Source: Phytophthora hibernalis (taxonomy: Eukaryota > Oomycota > Peronosporomycetes > Peronosporales > Peronosporaceae). Taken from it: a stretch of 64,000 nucleotides of DNA. The position numbers were made by a program, and so were the translations under genes. Below the pieces are notes generated by a model. That model was given only the letters and a program-made list of their open reading frames with translations. It made no database searches and had not been told where the DNA came from. Within the stretch, counting starts at the first letter, position 1. Each line of letters starts with the position of its first letter. Below are positions 1 to 10,770 of the stretch, in pieces. Location of the stretch: NCBI GenBank assembly GCA_012656075.1, contig JAAKBF010000368.1:118001-182000 (forward strand), given 5' to 3'.

Positions 1-949
1 AAATAATAATAAAAAAAAAAAAAATAGGCGAGTGTCGCCTGAGTCCATATGTCACCGATTGTGACTACGGTCACACACAATAATTTATGTATCTTGTGGA
101 TGGTGGTGTTCCGAGTGTTGTTGGGCGAAGAAGCTCCATCTACCTTGTTTGACAGTGCGCTACATGTATCTTCGTTAAACGAGTCACGCATTCGCTTTGG
201 CCCGAGTAGGTATTAATAAGATGTAGATTTGGAAAGGCGCCAAGGTTACGATTCTCAGGACATGCTCCACAAGCTATACTTGCGCATTCACCATTACCTG
301 CTCGGGTTGTACCCGGTGTGAACGGGACGCTGTATCCGTACATGGTGCTGCTAGGCTTCTCGGATGTGTTTGCAAACGCGTTTTCTCTCGCAAAGACTAC
401 AAGATGCAAATGCACCGGTAGGCTACCCAATTAAATTCACCGAGGCGCGAGCTTAAGTAAAAAAGAATCTTAGTCAACTGTCCTCCCAGCCTAATGTTAC
501 GCCTCTAGTTAGCACATGTATTTTTTGGTTGGCTCAAGATACACAACCCCACTTAAATCCCGGTAGACTATTGTAATAACTGTAGTCATATTACAAAAGA
601 ATATGCGCCACGTGTGTGCTTTGCGTCTTTTGATAAGTCGTACGTCATAAGACATTAAAAATTCAAGGATAGCACTTATTTTACAAAGGAGCGCGAAATT
701 ATCAAGTATGCCTTGCTCCACCCACTACATGTAGCATAGCGAAACAAGTATGAGAAAAATACATTATTGATTTAGCAACATTAAAACGCGTTAGCAAAGA
801 ATTGATCAGAGGCCGCAAAGATTTTGTACCACACAAGAAGACCATCCAAACAGCGGCGCGACTTGTAGCACTCTATCTGTGTTGAATTTGAGGGGGTAGT
901 GCGCCTTCAGCCATTTCAAAATCTCGAGATGGCCGAATGTAATTGGTAT
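1..949. other. Non-coding stretch, nothing recognised
   Basis: It starts with a short A-rich run. The open frames here are short and match no family I know. I see no RNA gene or clear repeat structure. Confidence 0.5.
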
Positions 950-1160
950 ACCGGTGCTCGTGTGACCGGACGATTAAGCTGTTTGGGGGCCGCGGGTCGG
1001 CACCGATATTGTATCGGAATACCGGTACCAGTGTGACCGACGATTAAGCTGTTTGGGGGCCGTGGTCGGCACCGATATTGTATCGGAATATTACCGGTGC
1101 CAGTGTGACCAGACAAATAAACCGTTTGGGGGTCGTGGATGACACCGATACCATATGGTA
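950..1160. repeat. Three-copy tandem repeat, period about 71 bp
   Basis: Units begin at 950, 1021 and 1093 with accggt(g/a)c..gtgtgacc and each contains the block aagctgtttgggggccg or a variant. Each unit also carries the small hairpin ccgata-ttg-tatcgg or a diverged form. The third copy is the most diverged. An open frame runs through it on the minus strand only because the unit lacks stops in that frame, and its peptide simply repeats. Confidence 0.85.
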
Positions 1161-2553
1161 TGTCATTCGCTATACCGAGGGCCCGTACAATTAATCCTAG
1201 TTGGGCTGTGCTATTAAGCACTTCGTTGCTTACTATCTTAGTATAAAAGGCTTTCATATAAGTTACTTCGAAGTTCCTCTGTGATTCACCAAGTTGGTGG
1301 TACAGTACCGGTAAAATGTCTATGGTAGTTTGATTACGCTTGGGGTGACACCCGATTATATCCCAACCGTCATCGTAGACGTTGTCGAAATAAATGGACT
1401 AACTAAAGTTTTATCTTGGAATAAACATGTATTGTGACGTTTGAGCAGGCCTCCTACCTGTAAAACATCGCCCACACGGTTGGGGCGAGCTTTCACGCTG
1501 CTGTGCATTGATTTATTCATGGCTTACAGTATACGTCGGGGATTCTTGCATTGAAATATACCCTCCTGTACGAGGTTCGTGCGGATTGGGTTCTTTCGTG
1601 GCCCTTTTGCTATCAAAATATGTTAATGGGTTACCTCGACGTATTATTTGTGTAATACATAGTTGGTAATGCCACACATATATTATTAATACCATGCATT
1701 GTTGTTTGAGAGTGACTACTATTACAAACTGAAATATTGTGTTTTGCAGACTGGTTTGCGGGCTGTTGGCCCGCCGGATTCGCAGTTTGGTATTTTCTTG
1801 GTACTGAGTAATCTTAGTTATCGTGTTACTACAGTTGCCGGGTTTGTCGAATTTTGTGTTTAGGGAATGGTATTAATAGTAAAAACGACACTAAAACAAT
1901 ACAAATATAAATATTAAAGTACTATTGATAATATTTTTAATAGAAACCACAGGTGTTGTCAATAGTAATGCTACTGAAACCGGTTCATTTTATTTATCTC
2001 AGATAAATATCCCTATGTGATGCAGGCATGGCCACGATGATGTCCATCACCATTTTGCGATAGTAGACGGCGGGGCGTGATAATTGCGAAGACAAGCTCG
2101 AAAATCTTGAATAAGTGAGTAAACTCGAGAAATTTGTAGCTATCGTGCCGCAGGAGAACTCAGTGATGCAGACGACCGTCTGCATGCTCTCGCCGAAGTT
2201 GTTGAAACAGCGACATCGGCTGGTGCTGATGCTGTCACTAGTGCTGGCGATGGTGTCGTTGCCCGATTCAGTGTTTTCTCTTGTCCCAAGCTTCTTTGCA
2301 GCAGTTCTTACGAGCTGCGAATAAAATGTCCCTCCGTTTTATGGCCTAGTGTATAGTGGACAAAGTAGTACATCAGTTGTATTAAAGCAGTACATCTAAA
2401 TGAGTGGCTCCCATGTGGACAGATCAGATTAGACATGGATTCAGTATGCAGATAGTTAGCAGTAGTTAGAACTACAACAGTGTTCTTAATATAAATCAGT
2501 TTAACTCTAACCCGGACTTTCGCAAGTCAATTGGTATTATATTGGACAGGAAG
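1161..2553. other. Non-coding stretch left of Gypsy A
   Basis: AT-rich, especially 1,850-2,000. No coding similarity recognised. A + frame at 2115-2324 has no family signature. I looked on the minus strand for the missing C-terminal part of the Copia A reverse transcriptase, which would be expected here if Gypsy A had inserted cleanly into Copia A, and did not see it. Confidence 0.45.
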
Positions 2554-2652
2554 GCCAGGCCTTTCCAAGCTTACAGCAGGAACACCAGGCGTCTGTTGTG
2601 GTTAGCGCGTTAACGCTTCCTCTAAAGCTAAGGTGCATGTGACCCCGTCACA
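2554..2652 (+). repeat. 5' LTR fragment of Gypsy A
   Basis: About 99 bp match 8584-8683 with roughly seven substitutions and one indel (about 92% identity). The shared block runs from gccaggcctttcc to ccgtcaca and ends in CA. A 2-nt spacer and a TGG primer site follow directly, which fixes this as the 3' end of a 5' LTR. Homology stops at 2553, so the left part of the LTR is lost or diverged. Confidence 0.7.
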
Positions 2653-2654
2653 CC

Positions 2655-2662
2655 TGGTAGCA
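2655..2662 (+). promoter_or_regulatory. tRNA primer-binding site of Gypsy A
   Basis: TGGTAGCA, two bases after the LTR end, is complementary to the 3' end (..TGCTACCA) of initiator tRNA-Met, the usual primer of many LTR retrotransposons. Complementarity decays after these eight bases, in line with an old copy. Confidence 0.5.
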
Positions 2663-2663
2663 C

Positions 2664-3775
2664 TTGAAGTCAATCCCGCGACCGGCGCGGACTACTACAA
2701 TCAAGATCTCTCTGAGCATGGACGACTCAGGGAGCCGGCTGCCGTCTCGACAGGACTTTCCTCACCTTTCAGATGCCCACTGGGCTACGCTGGAGAAGAT
2801 GGTTAGTCTCCTGGGTGAGGCAGCATTCGCTGGATTCCCCAACCTGCCTGCGGAGCAGCATAGGACTCGCGTGGAACGCTTCGACAAGTACAAACCGTCG
2901 CTGGTTGCCCACGTGAGGACTGCGGCGCAGGAAGCTGCTCGCGAGACAATGCGAACTGAGGCACAGTGTGCGGCGCAGGAGATCCCTCCGGGTGCTTCTC
3001 CGTACGATGCGCGACCAGGAACAACGAAGCCCGCCGAGATGTCGGTGCCGACATTTGACGGCAAAGAAGCAGACAGGCTGGTCTTCTCGATTCGAAAGAT
3101 CGAGATAGCGCTGAGCGCTAGACAAATCTACGAGTCCAGGGCCACAGTCGCATTCGCGCTTTCCAATCAAAGAGGGCATGCGCGGGCATGGGCGATGGCA
3201 CGAGACTTCGTCTCCGCGGTATTTCACCTCGTGGGCATTCATGAAACAAGAGCTGCGTTCGACTTTCCACTTGACCAATGTGGCTTACCGCTATTGGTCG
3301 CTTTTTGCGCTGTAAGTAAGGAACGCGTACGCTTCAAGACTACGTCATGGAGTTACAGAACCTCAAAGCCGCTATGGCGGGCGCTCCCTCTCTGAGGACG
3401 TCGAAGTGACGGTCTTGATGGACGGCGTTCGGCCGGGTCAGGTCCGGACGGAGCTCTTCCACAGACAACCGACGTCTTTCAACGATTCTGTGCACGTCAT
3501 CATGCTGGAAAATCGTTGCGTGCACTCGGCGCAGGGGTATGCGGGCCGCACGGACACGGTCAACGACGGTCCCACTTCCATGGAGACCTCGTCGGCTGAG
3601 TCAGCCCGACCGCAGCGTAACCAACGCGCGAATGGTCATTGCTTTAGATACAATCACCTTGGTCACTTCCGTCGGAACTGTCCAACGAGCCCGTGGAAGG
3701 TAGGCAAGGCCAAGGCGGCTCTGCTGTCCCTTAATATGATTGAATCTGTGGGGTCGGAAAACGGCGACTCCCAGT
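2664..3775 (+). pseudogene. Gypsy A gag remnant (capsid and zinc knuckle)
   Basis: The first frame (2664-3395) holds a gag-like N-terminal region rich in Ala, Arg and Glu, with the segment MSVPTFDGKEADRLVFSIRK typical of retrotransposon gag. After a frame change near 3,395, a second frame (3406-3777) ends in a nucleocapsid knuckle at about 3640-3690: CFRYNHLGHFRRNC. This is a CCHC box whose second Cys is replaced by Tyr, so it should not bind zinc normally. The gene is broken by at least one frameshift. It follows the primer site directly, as expected for gag. Confidence 0.7.
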
Positions 3776-3948
3776 AGGTGCGGTACGCCCTGGTGGGAGA
3801 CTTCGCTCCTCCTCGAGGTCGGTCGCGCTACCACCTCCGCTCCTAGAGAGCAAGTCCCAGGGACGACACTATTATGTCTCTCCGTGGCCGACGCGCGGTC
3901 TAACCTCGCGGTCGTCACTGCCAGCGTAAAGGGTACGACGAACCGGTG

Positions 3949-4833
3949 GCGATCCTGATTGATTCAGGAGCGTCCTAAAATTTCGCGACGAAGTCCAATG
4001 TGACCAGGAACAGTGCATTGTATGCTAGTGCTTTTGAAGCATCTAAGAACAATACCAATGTATCTGTTCGCCTGGCGACTGGGTCCTTAGTGTCTACGCG
4101 GAAGGTTCTTCTATCGTTGAACGTCAAGTGGGACGACTTCGACTCGAGCGAGCCGTTCATTGTCCTTGACGTGAATGATCGGTACGATATTATCCTCGGC
4201 ATGCATTGGTTGGCAAAACACGAGCCTTGGATTGACTGGAGAAGTCGCACCATCGGTGCTAGTCACAAGCCCCGCGCGGGCGGGTCATGTCCCCTCCTCT
4301 TCCCAGGACGGGTTTGTGCACGAGCATCGCATGCCACGCATGCCACGCGGCGAACGCACTTCGTAGGAATTACGGAAATACTCGAACTGTCTACGGCGTT
4401 GCCGTCCGCGTGCCCTGCATCTTCGAGAGCTCAAGAGCCTTCGGTGGATGCGGGAGAATGTACGGAGGTTCCGTGTGTGTCTCACGATGAGGCTCACGGA
4501 TCTCTCAAGATCGAGGCGTCGCTCAGGCCCGTGGAGCCGGTGATAGACAAGTCGCTGGAGCAAGACGCTCAGGCTGGGTCAGCCTCTGCAAGATCACACC
4601 GCGGTGCGGTCCCTTCGGGCAAGATGACCACACCAGTGGTGTTAGATATTCACACTGGAGAACGCAAGAAAGGCGTGAATCTGACTCCCCTGCCTACCGT
4701 AGCGGAGCTACTCGAGCTGGAAGAGCTCTCATATGTGGAATTTTTGGATTCACTGAAGGCGGGCGAGTTCGAGGAGATGTTTTGCTTCCACCGCGAACAC
4801 GACTCGGTCGAGCTGAACACCTCTTTAAGATGA
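3949..4833 (+). pseudogene. Gypsy A aspartic protease and spacer
   Basis: At 3949-3975 the frame reads AILIDSGAS, the catalytic D-S-G of a retropepsin, and is followed at once by a TAA stop (3976-3978). The same frame reopens and runs to 4833. It includes a retropepsin-like end, FIVLDVNDRYDIILGMHWLA, near 4150-4210, then a long low-conservation linker towards the reverse transcriptase. One stop codon therefore separates an otherwise well-preserved protease, which would process the Gag-Pol polyprotein. Confidence 0.7.
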
Positions 4834-4939
4834 GTGGTCCTCGTTGAGGCAGAAAAGGTATGACGCAGCCATCCTGAAGAACCCGTCGGGCCCGTACTAC
4901 CCTCTCCTGATCGAGTTCTCGGATGTCGTCAGCGACGAT

Positions 4940-5800
4940 CACCGTCGGTGTTGCCTCCGGATAGGGGGTCGGCACGAAATCGACCTGGTGCCGGGCACCA
5001 AGTACTGCACTACTTGCCAGTGACCACTACCAAAGGAGAAAATCGACGTAATCGACGCCTTCTTCGCAGCTAAGTATGCTGCGGGCATGGTGCGCGAGTC
5101 GAAGTCGCCGCACTCGTCCCCGATGTTTTGCGTAATAAAACCCAACGGGAAGTAGCGCATGGTGCACGCATTCAACCAGTTGAATGCAGCGACGATACCG
5201 GCGTCCACGCCAATCCCTCGGAGGGACGTGTTGCAGAACACCATGACAGGATGCACTATCTTCAGCGCACTCGACATGGTCGACGGCTATTATCAGCTGC
5301 TGATGCACGAGCCCGACGTCCCCTCACAGCGGTGAGTACTCCCAGTGGGATGTTGTGGGAATGGCTTGTGATGCCCCAGGGCTGTCAAACGCACTGACCA
5401 CGTTCAATCGTCTGGTGACGCAACTTTTTCGGTCGATGCGAGCGTTCGCACAGACATACTTCGACTATATCTTCGTGCACAGTGGTGCGTCGGAAAACAA
5501 TACGACCGTCGAGGCTCACATCGAACCCCTCCGGGAGGGGTCGATGTGCATGCGCGAGAATCGCTTGTATGCGAACATCAACAAGTGCAGCCGAAGAAAT
5601 TCCGTCTTGGGATGTTTCCTTGGCAAGGACGGCATCTGCGCGGATCCGTAGAAGGTGTGCGCGATCACGCAGTTGCCGGTTCCCGTATCCCAGAAGGACC
5701 TACGCAAGTGGCTTGGCTTAGCCAACTACTTGCACAAGTACAGTGCCAATTTATGCCGAGATGGCGCGGCCATTGACTAACCTCCAGGAGAAGGACACAA
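4940..5800 (+). pseudogene. Gypsy A reverse transcriptase remnant
   Basis: Spread over several frames. Readable motifs in order: FCVIKPNGK, a stop, then RMVHAFNQLNAATIPASTPI; the first catalytic Asp region FSALDMVDGYYQLLM near 5260-5305; MLWEWLVMPQG; FNRLVTQLF; and TYFDYIFVHSGASE near 5455-5490. The family motif is YFDDIFVHS, so the second Asp of the catalytic pair is Tyr here. Downstream come KLYAN-like and LGCFLGKDGI segments and the connection to RNase H. Frameshifts and stops (for example in KPNGK* and near 5332) show it is dead. Confidence 0.75.
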
Positions 5801-6275
5801 AATGGTCGTGGAACGACGAGGCTCAGCAAGTTTTGGTTCTATCAAAAGAAGCCTGCAGAGCGCTACAATCTTTACTTTGCCTGACGATGATCGCCCGTTT
5901 AGTGTGGTATGCGATGCATCGGACTTCGCCATTGGCTGTTCGCTTCTGCAAGTCGATGCGGATGGCAGAGAGCGAGTGGTCTCGTTCCAGTCGCGCCAAC
6001 TAAAGGCGGCAGAGAAGAGCTACCCTGTCCATCGACAAGGAACTTCTCGCTATGAAGTACGCGCTGGTGAAGCTTCGGGTACATCTGCTTGGCAGTAAAT
6101 CCTTTGTGATCTACACAAATCATGCATCCTTGCGGACTGCGACGTCGTCGGCTCATCTCCCCCACGCATGGCGCGGTGGCTCTCCTTCTTCGCGGAGTAT
6201 AACTTCACGGTGGAGTACAAGCCAGGAAAGCAGAAAGTCCTCTCGGACGCACTTCCTGACGTCCGGACTACGAGC
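5801..6275 (+). pseudogene. Gypsy A RNase H remnant
   Basis: The frame at 5802 reads FSVVCDASDFAIGCSLLQVD, the RNase H start with its catalytic Asp, then RERVVSFQSRQLKAAEKSYP. After a shift it continues as MKYALVKLRVHLLGSKSFVI, then NHASLRTATSS. It ends near 6275 with sequence matching the NFTVEYKPGKQKVLSDAL type of terminus. This domain normally degrades the RNA strand during cDNA synthesis. At least two frameshifts are present. Confidence 0.72.
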
Positions 6276-7523
6276 TGACGCACGTTGAGTTCCTCGACTC
6301 CCCGCTCTATGAGTTTCTGCGAGAGGCGTACGCCGAAGACGAAGATCTACCTGATCTCGTTAAGGCATTTCGGTACGCCGAAGGCAGCGGTGAAGATAAC
6401 TGCGCGGCAGCGCTCGAGGTTGCACCGCTACTCTCTGGTCGAAGGTCTTCTCTATTACCAAATTGATGAAGGTGTGACGGCGCCGCAAGCGTCTCAACTC
6501 TTTGTCGATCATGTCTTTCGCCACAATGGCCTTCCGGAGGCGTTCGTGAGTGATTGGGATCCCGCTTCGTCGTCACACTTCTGGAAACACTTGTTCCGTC
6601 TTCTCGGAACGAGATTGACAGGTCCACGGCGGACCATCTGCAGACAGACGGTCAAACCGAGCGGGTGAACCGCGTGTTAGACGATGTGTTGCGCGGCGTC
6701 TGCGCCGAACCCCCACAAAGTGGAGCACGCTGCTGCCGCAGGTGGAGTTCGCGCTGAACAATGATGTGCATTCGTCGACGGGTTTTACCCCATTCTACGT
6801 TAACGGTCTACTCCATCCGCGTACGCCGCTGTCGTTACCTACGGCTTCTAATTTGGGTAGGAGAGAGGCTGATGCCGAAGATCCGAGGGGCTTTAAAGGC
6901 CTGCGTCCGTCCGTCAAACGGAACCTGTTGGCGTTCATCGAGACTGGTCAAGCCGTAAGGCAACGTGTCCGGGACGCTTTTGATGCTGCTCAAGACACAC
7001 AGAAGTAAAACAGTGATCGCCAAGGGCGGAGGAACGTGAACGTGTTCAAACTTGGGGACCAGGTACTATTAAACGCTAATAATCTCCCTACACTACGGTG
7101 GGCAGCCCGAAGCTCCGTCCAAGGTTTGTGGGTCCGTTCACGGCCATTGGGGTCCATGGCAACGCGTACACGTTGGACCTGCCGTCGGCTATGGCCACGC
7201 ACCCGACGTTCTACGTGGGTCTTTTCAAGCCGTATCACCAGGCCGAGGCGAATTACTCTGAGAGTCCGACGAATTCGCGAAGTGGCGAAACGCGCTCGCC
7301 ATCATCTGCATCATATCCTGCGGAGGAACCGCCGCAGCAGGAGAAGCAGCCGCAGGTGATGGAGCAGTCGAAGGAGCACGGCTCTCTAACGCATCGGCGC
7401 GAGAGTAGAGGTCGCAGAGCCAACCAAAGTGCTTTTGAAACTCAGCACGGTGATTCGCGGCAGCCCTATCGCTCTACGAGCATCGATAGAGCGTGTGCCG
7501 AAGATCCTCGTTCAGGTGATTGA
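6276..7523 (+). pseudogene. Gypsy A integrase remnant, N-terminal half deleted
   Basis: Only the C-terminal part of the core is visible: LFVDHVFRHNGLPEAFVSDW with the second catalytic Asp (about 6495-6560), then TDGQTERVNRVLDDVLRG with the Glu (about 6645-6700). Next comes VEFALNNDVHSSTGFTPFYV (6745-6800) and the C-terminal barrel LRPRFVGPFTAIGVHGNAYT at 7110-7170. The HHCC finger and the first catalytic Asp expected between RNase H and 6490 are missing, so a deletion has joined RNase H nearly directly to mid-integrase. Stops and frameshifts occur throughout. Confidence 0.72.
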
Positions 7524-7784
7524 GGTGCGCTGGCGGTCACCAGCACGATGCTCCAGCTGAGCCACGCTTGGAGCCAAGTGGTTCATAGTCGACTCAATGG
7601 AGTGCAGAGACCCTCGCAGGGCCACTACGTCAGTCCGCTGGGACCCCAAGAGCCGCTGGCAACCCTCCACGGCCGTCACGAGCTTCGTTTGATCCGAAAC
7701 AGGCGCTGGAGCGCGCGACGCCGACGCCTGACTCGGAGCGTCCCGATCTGTCGAAGCGTCCGTCGCGCCCCATCCCCACTGATT

Positions 7785-7982
7785 GGTAATGCGAGCGCTC
7801 TCTACTTCCATGTAGAGAGGATACTGATGCGACGCGGGTGTAGCGGCCACTACCAATACTGGGTGAAGTGGCGTGGCTATCAAGAGGCTCAAAGCACGTG
7901 GAAGGCTGGTAGCCGTCTCTCGGAAGACGGCGCCGACATCGTGCCCACTTATGACCTCTCCCTTGGAACCGGTCGGCGCTAA
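7785..7982 (+). pseudogene. Gypsy A chromodomain
   Basis: Residues around 7803-7920 read YFHVERILMRRGCSGHYQYW, then VKWRGYQEAQSTWKAGSRL, then DIVPTYD. This is a classic chromodomain with aromatic cage positions Y, W and W/Y. It is the C-terminal targeting module of chromovirus-type Gypsy integrases, thought to direct insertion to chromatin. The domain itself is open, but the upstream pol is broken. Confidence 0.8.
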
Positions 7983-8583
7983 CCTCGCCAAGAACACTGA
8001 ACGCTTCTACAGGCTGCGACTGCCACGATTTCTGGATTTTCTGCACAACCTCCTCGGGGATAACGCTCAGGGTGGGCTTCGAGCGCTCAAGATATCGGTT
8101 GCGGCATGGCCGCCACGCTGGACTTCGCCAGGCGGAAGCGAAGGCGCCATTGGGCCAGCCAGTCGATGCGATAGGGCGAGTCCGCGAACTCGGGCAAGGG
8201 GTACCGCAAGTGATGCAGCCAGTCTGTGAACTCACGTTCGTTGGACTGACGGGAGGCCCGTGTCGTCATGGAGGACGACGGGACACTCATCGTAGTGCTG
8301 CACCGTCTTACCCGGCTCGCGACTCTGTCGATGGTACTCGCGATACTTCCGTACGGGCCAGTATCGCAGCGCGAGCAGCTGCTCCTTGTTTCGAGGTGCC
8401 GCTGGCTCGTGATCGCGTGTCGAGGTTCGTCGCTGCGCAGCAGCCTCCCTCTCATCGCGGGCGCGATCATGGAGGTTCTGGCGGTTGTCGGTCTGAAGCA
8501 GCTCTTCGAGTACGTCATCACCGTCGTCGACGTCGGGGCGCTCGCATCTCCCGCTATTGGAGCTTCGTCGCCTTGGTGTGAAT
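7983..8583. other. Tail of Gypsy A, no recognised domain
   Basis: Several overlapping open frames exist on both strands because the segment is GC-rich and few stops occur, but none shows a family motif. It presumably contains the 3' untranslated part of Gypsy A. I do not see a clear polypurine tract just before the 3' LTR fragment. Confidence 0.4.
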
Positions 8584-8683
8584 GCCAGGCCTTTCCAAGT
8601 GTACAGCAGGAACGCCAGGCGTCTGTTGCGGTCAGCGCGTTAACGCTTCCTCTAAAGATAAGGTGCGTGTGACCCCCGTCACA
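8584..8683 (+). repeat. 3' LTR fragment of Gypsy A
   Basis: Matches 2554-2652 at about 92% and ends in the same ..gtcaca. Right after it the sequence is antisense Copia reverse transcriptase, so this is a precise element boundary. The short shared length (about 100 bp) means that either the LTR is unusually short or one copy has lost its first part. Confidence 0.7.
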
Positions 8684-8684
8684 C

Positions 8685-9335
8685 TCGAAGTTCCATGTAC
8701 ATCTCCTCTTCGAGCTTGCCCTTCAGGAACGCGTTGTCGACGTCGCACTGCTCGATCTCCATTCCGTCCGCGCAGCAATTTGCTGGATTTGCACGGATTG
8801 AATTCAGGTAAGCCGCTGGCGAGTACGTCTCCTCGTAGTCAATGCCATGGCGTTGTGAGTACCCTTTTGCTACCAGCCGTGCCTTGTGGCGAACGACTTG
8901 CCCCTTCTCGTCGCGCTTCATTGCGAATACCCAGCGGCAACCAATGAGGCGCTGGTGTTCTGGTCTTGGCACCAGCTTCCAAATCTTGTTAGCAGTTAGT
9001 GACTCAAGCTCACTTGCAATAGCATTCTTCCATGCGTCACGGTCCGCGCTGTTCATAGCTTCTGCGTACGACTTGGGGACCTCCTTCGTTGCAGCCATTA
9101 CTCGGCCATTTTCAATTGAGAGCATCTCGTTGCTTGGCATGACACGACCCTGGGTCACTATTTCACGCTTGTTTCCAATGGCAGAAGGGGCAACAACCTG
9201 CTTCTTATGTCCGCCAGCTTCTTCGGGATCATTGATCACTTCAATGTATCGAGCACGCGAGCGTGTAATCATGTGGTGATCCGGGACAGAAACGATTGCG
9301 CCTTCTGTAATCATCTCATGTTGAAGTTGGATCAT
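8685..9335 (-). pseudogene. Copia A reverse transcriptase, N-terminal part only
   Basis: Read on the minus strand, the frame starts in a variable linker (MITRSRARYIEV) and enters the RVT_2 domain: SYAEAMNSADRDAWKNAIAS, IWKLVPRPEHQRLIGCRWVF, then MKRDEKGQVVRHKARLVAKG and YSQRHGIDYEETYSP. The first catalytic Asp region QCDVDNAFLKG is present. It stops in MYMEL, at the Gypsy A LTR boundary, so the YVDD palm motif and RNase H are absent. The remaining frame has no internal stop, which suggests the Copia was fairly young when truncated. Confidence 0.85.
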
Positions 9336-9659
9336 CTCATTATTTGGGTGGTAAGAGTTCGCAACGGTTCATAGCTCAGAGCGGTAGCCCGAGGCACAGT
9401 GACATCATTGCCGCCATCGTTATCTTCATCATCGACCTCTGCCATGAAGTAATCCAGGTTAGTGGTCTTCATGAACTTGACAGTGAGAACGATTTGCGCT
9501 TTTCCCGTGGCAACATTGAGTACGCGGTATCCCTTGACATCATCATCGTAGCCCATGAATCTGCACTTGAATGCCTTGGCGTACAGAATGGGGCGCATCG
9601 CGTCAGCAATATGCGTAGCCGAGTGCACCGAACACCTTCCGGTTCTTGAGCTGAGGTTT
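9332..9659 (-). pseudogene. Copia A integrase C-terminal linker
   Basis: Minus-strand frame containing the Copia integrase tail: CRFMGYDDDVKGYRVLNVAT and MKTTNLDYFM. It lies between the integrase core and the reverse transcriptase in the usual Copia order. A frameshift near 9,640 separates it from the core, and another near 9,335 from the reverse transcriptase. Confidence 0.75.
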
Positions 9660-10328
9660 CTACTGGTACACGATCTTGTACGGTGTCTTCACAGCCACAG
9701 TGTTGAGAATCCTGTTGATGATCGACGCAGACGTGTTGACTGCTTCCGCCCACCACTTTTTGTCTATGCCCTCATGATAGAGCATACAACGAGCCATCTC
9801 GACAAGGCTCCGGTTCATGCGCTCAGCAAGCACATTTTGCTGGGGCGTGTACGGCACCGTCTTCTCATGGCGGATGCCTTCCTTCGTCAGGTACGCCTTG
9901 AAGTGTCGACCCGTGTACTCTCCGCCGTTGTCCGAACGGAGACGCTTGATCTTGTGACCAGTAGCGTTTTCCAAGTCGGCCTTGAACAACTCAAACTTCG
10001 CCAAGACTTCCGACTTCTTCTTCACGAAGTACACCGTGATGTGGCGTGAGTAGTCATCAATGAATGTGACGACGTACGTGCACCCACCAGGTGTTATCGT
10101 CTTCATTGGCCCCATGACGTCAGAATGGACAAGGTCCAGGCCACCCGCACTCTTGACGGCCTTCTCAGGCTTGTGAGGAAAGTTGTCCTCGTGCATCTTT
10201 CCCATGCAGCAGTCAGCACAAATGTCCGCAGTCGTAGGTGCTTCCGTAACCTGTGGCAACCCTTCTGCCATCGTAAGTAGCTGCTCATAGCGCTTGTATG
10301 GGAGGTGTCCTTGGCGTGCGTGCAACAC
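9660..10328 (-). pseudogene. Copia A GAG-pre-integrase and integrase core
   Basis: About 220 residues are open on the minus strand. In order: the HARQGHLPYKRYEQL zinc-binding region with ICADCCMGK (HHCC finger), the first catalytic Asp in DLVHSDVMGPM, the second in RLRSDNGGEYTG, and the Glu in QQNVLAERMNRSL. All three catalytic residues are present and no stop interrupts the domain. It would insert the cDNA copy. The element cannot be autonomous because its reverse transcriptase is truncated and the frame is broken on both sides. Confidence 0.85.
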
Positions 10329-10770
10329 GCTTCACGGCTCCTTACGAGGTGTCGTTGCAGCACGAAACACACCTCATCACCCACTGTCTTCATCTTGTAG
10401 ACATTTCCACAGCGCTTGGCTCCCATGACGATTGCGTCTCCATAGCGAAAGCCACGCTTGTTCTTACTGAACTGCGCGACGACGTCCTTCTCGGCCAGCT
10501 TCGAAACTGAGACGAGGCTTCCATCAACCTCAGGGATGTACAGAACATCCGACAGCGTGACAGACGTCCCGTCCATCAGATTCATACCAACGGTGCCAAC
10601 TGCAACGGTGTTGATCTTCGTGCCGGCAATCGAGATGAGGATTGGTGTCTTCAGCTCCTCCATGGACACAAAGTTGTCCCGACGCTGCTCATGTGCGAGG
10701 TTGCACCAGAGTCGACGAGCCACTCAGTCTTGCTCATCGTACTCGTTACTGTGAACGCAACTTGTGATGT
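10329..10770 (-). pseudogene. Copia A protease remnant
   Basis: The minus strand near 10,690-10,735 reads EWLVDSGATSHM, the retropepsin active site of Copia elements. A one-base shift separates it from the continuing frame, which reads EELKTPILISIAGTKINTVA and then DVLYIPEVDGSLVSVSKLAE. A second shift near 10,330 leads into the GAG-pre-integrase region. The gag gene that should precede it (above 10,770) is not recognisable. Confidence 0.78.

Noticed and set aside
916..1257. Minus-strand open frame of 113 codons with a repeated GHTGTGIPIQYRCRP-like peptide
   Set aside because: It is only the 71-bp tandem repeat read in a stop-free frame. No codon-level conservation is visible beyond DNA repetition.
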